DNA from: Thermophilibacter gallinarum
Lineage (GTDB): Bacteria > Actinomycetota > Coriobacteriia > Coriobacteriales > Atopobiaceae
Length of the DNA stretch: 64,000 bases
Direction of reading: 5' to 3'
Assembly: GCF_014982725.1 (NCBI RefSeq)
Contig: NZ_JADCJZ010000001.1
Coordinates: 1-64,000 of the forward strand
Shown: piece after piece, positions 63,481 to 64,000 of the stretch
Position numbering within the stretch: position 1 is the stretch's first letter
How the letters are laid out: each line of letters opens with the position of its first letter
Position numbers and translations under genes: made by a program
Notes under the pieces: model-generated
Seen by the model: only the letters and a program-made list of their open reading frames with translations
What the model was told of the DNA's origin: nothing
The model's database searches: none

Positions 63481-64000
63481 ATGGCAGACATCCCCATGAC
63501 CGACGAGGAGTGCCGCATCGCCACGGAGCGGCTCTCCGAGCAGCTCGACCTTTACGCCGCCCTGCTCGTCCGCAAGGGCGTGGCCCTGCAGCGCGGCCAG
63601 GAGCTTGTGCTCGAGGCGCCCGTCGAGCGCGCCGACTTCGCCCGTCGCGTGGTGCGCGCCGCGTACCGCAACGGCGCCTCGCACGTGACCGTGATCTGGG
63701 CGGACGACGAGGTCACGCGCCTGACCTACGAGAACTGCCCGCTCGAGGCCTTCGAGCACACCCCGTCCTGGAAGGTCGAGCAGCTCAACTCGCTCGCCGA
63801 GGCCGGTGCGGCGTTCTTGTTCCTGGAGGGCCAGGACCCCTCCATCCTGCGCGGCATCGACCCCGCCAAGCCGGCGGCCGCGTCGCGCGCCCGCAACACC
63901 GAGTGCCGCTCGTTCCGTGACGGAATGGACTTCGGCCGCAACGCCTGGTGCATTGCCGGCGTGCCGGTCCAGGCGTGGGCGAGCGAGGTGTTCCCCGAGC
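63481..64000 (+). CDS. M29-family aminopeptidase (3' end outside window)
   Basis: 173 residues visible, ATG after GAGGAAGGA. LYAALLVRKGVALQRGQELVLEAPVERADFARRVVRAAYRNGASHVTVIWADDEVTRL is the N-terminal domain of thermophilic aminopeptidases of the AmpS/PepS type (M29), followed by AAFLFLEGQDPSILRGIDPAK and the start of the catalytic part (NAWCIAGVPVQAWASEVFP). These metallo-aminopeptidases remove N-terminal residues in the cytosol. The metal-binding residues lie beyond the window. Confidence 0.88.
   Translation, partial: MADIPMTDEECRIATERLSEQLDLYAALLVRKGVALQRGQELVLEAPVERADFARRVVRAAYRNGASHVTVIWADDEVTRLTYENCPLEAFEHTPSWKVEQLNSLAEAGAAFLFLEGQDPSILRGIDPAKPAAASRARNTECRSFRDGMDFGRNAWCIAGVPVQAWASEVFPE

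Overview
The window is a contiguous stretch of a high-GC bacterial chromosome centred on the replication origin. The codon bias, the gene set (no rRNA operon, Actinobacteria-type WYL pair PafB/PafC, class B sortase, DUF4013 and DUF6273 proteins, DinG with an N-terminal exonuclease) and the layout of the origin best fit the class Coriobacteriia, probably an Olsenella/Atopobiaceae-type organism. This placement is inference; no marker rRNA is present.

Layout. 1-2921: truncated Ig/InlB-type surface protein (minus). 3636-8452: seven-gene plus-strand operon for a minimal type IV filament machine (lipoprotein with transglutaminase fold, PilC/GspF, three to four one-pass pilin-like proteins including DUF4860, PilT-type ATPase). 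8493-9713: SPFH protein with a ribbon-helix-helix partner. 9917-10885: accessory nuclease-like protein. 11161-12327: RlmD-type RNA methylase. 12409-17181: purE-sortase-purF-purM-purN operon. 17244-17721: orphan BrnA antitoxin with a broken brnT and a likely operator. 17945-24569: pyridoxamine kinase, two membrane proteins of unknown role, ABC exporter, NUDIX hydrolase. 24752-31415: purD, purA, dnaB and the rplI-rpsR-ssb-rpsF cluster. 31688-37451: DUF4013 protein, four tRNAs (Ser, Ser, Ala, Ile), a TRIC-like channel, TypA, bifunctional nuclease. 37553-47136: gyrA, gyrB, DUF721 (DciA-like), recF, dnaN, dnaA on the minus strand. 47137-48528: origin region, containing a GHKL-ATPase gene flanked on both sides by DnaA-box-like 9-mers. 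48529-53543: rpmH, rnpA, yidD, yidC, jag, rsmG, three parS sites, parA, parB on the plus strand. 53632-64000: rlmN, ddl, dinG, pafC/pafB, an aberrant M28-type peptidase, tRNA-Gly and the start of an M29 aminopeptidase.

How it works together. Genes on both sides mostly point away from the origin at about 47.1-48.5 kb, so most of them are co-directional with replication. Replication initiation (dnaA, dnaN, recF, gyrase, dciA-like, dnaB), segregation (parABS) and de novo purine synthesis (purE, F, M, N, D, A) dominate.

The most unusual signals are non-coding. Several intergenic regions carry short palindromes or inverted repeats with fixed geometry: two double hairpins with identical 31/80-bp spacing and unrelated filler (10.9 and 27.7 kb), a dyad-symmetric array with exact 41-bp period (21.8-22.1 kb), paired 16-bp palindromes 52-53 bp apart (3.5 and 24.7 kb), a duplicated 97-bp inverted element (26.1 kb) and a perfect 30-bp inverted repeat between gyrB and gyrA. 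In addition the 9-mer CTTCTCGCC (or its complement) occurs about 32 times by hand count, in several reading frames, in gaps and in terminator stems, reminiscent of an uptake, Chi-like or architecture motif.
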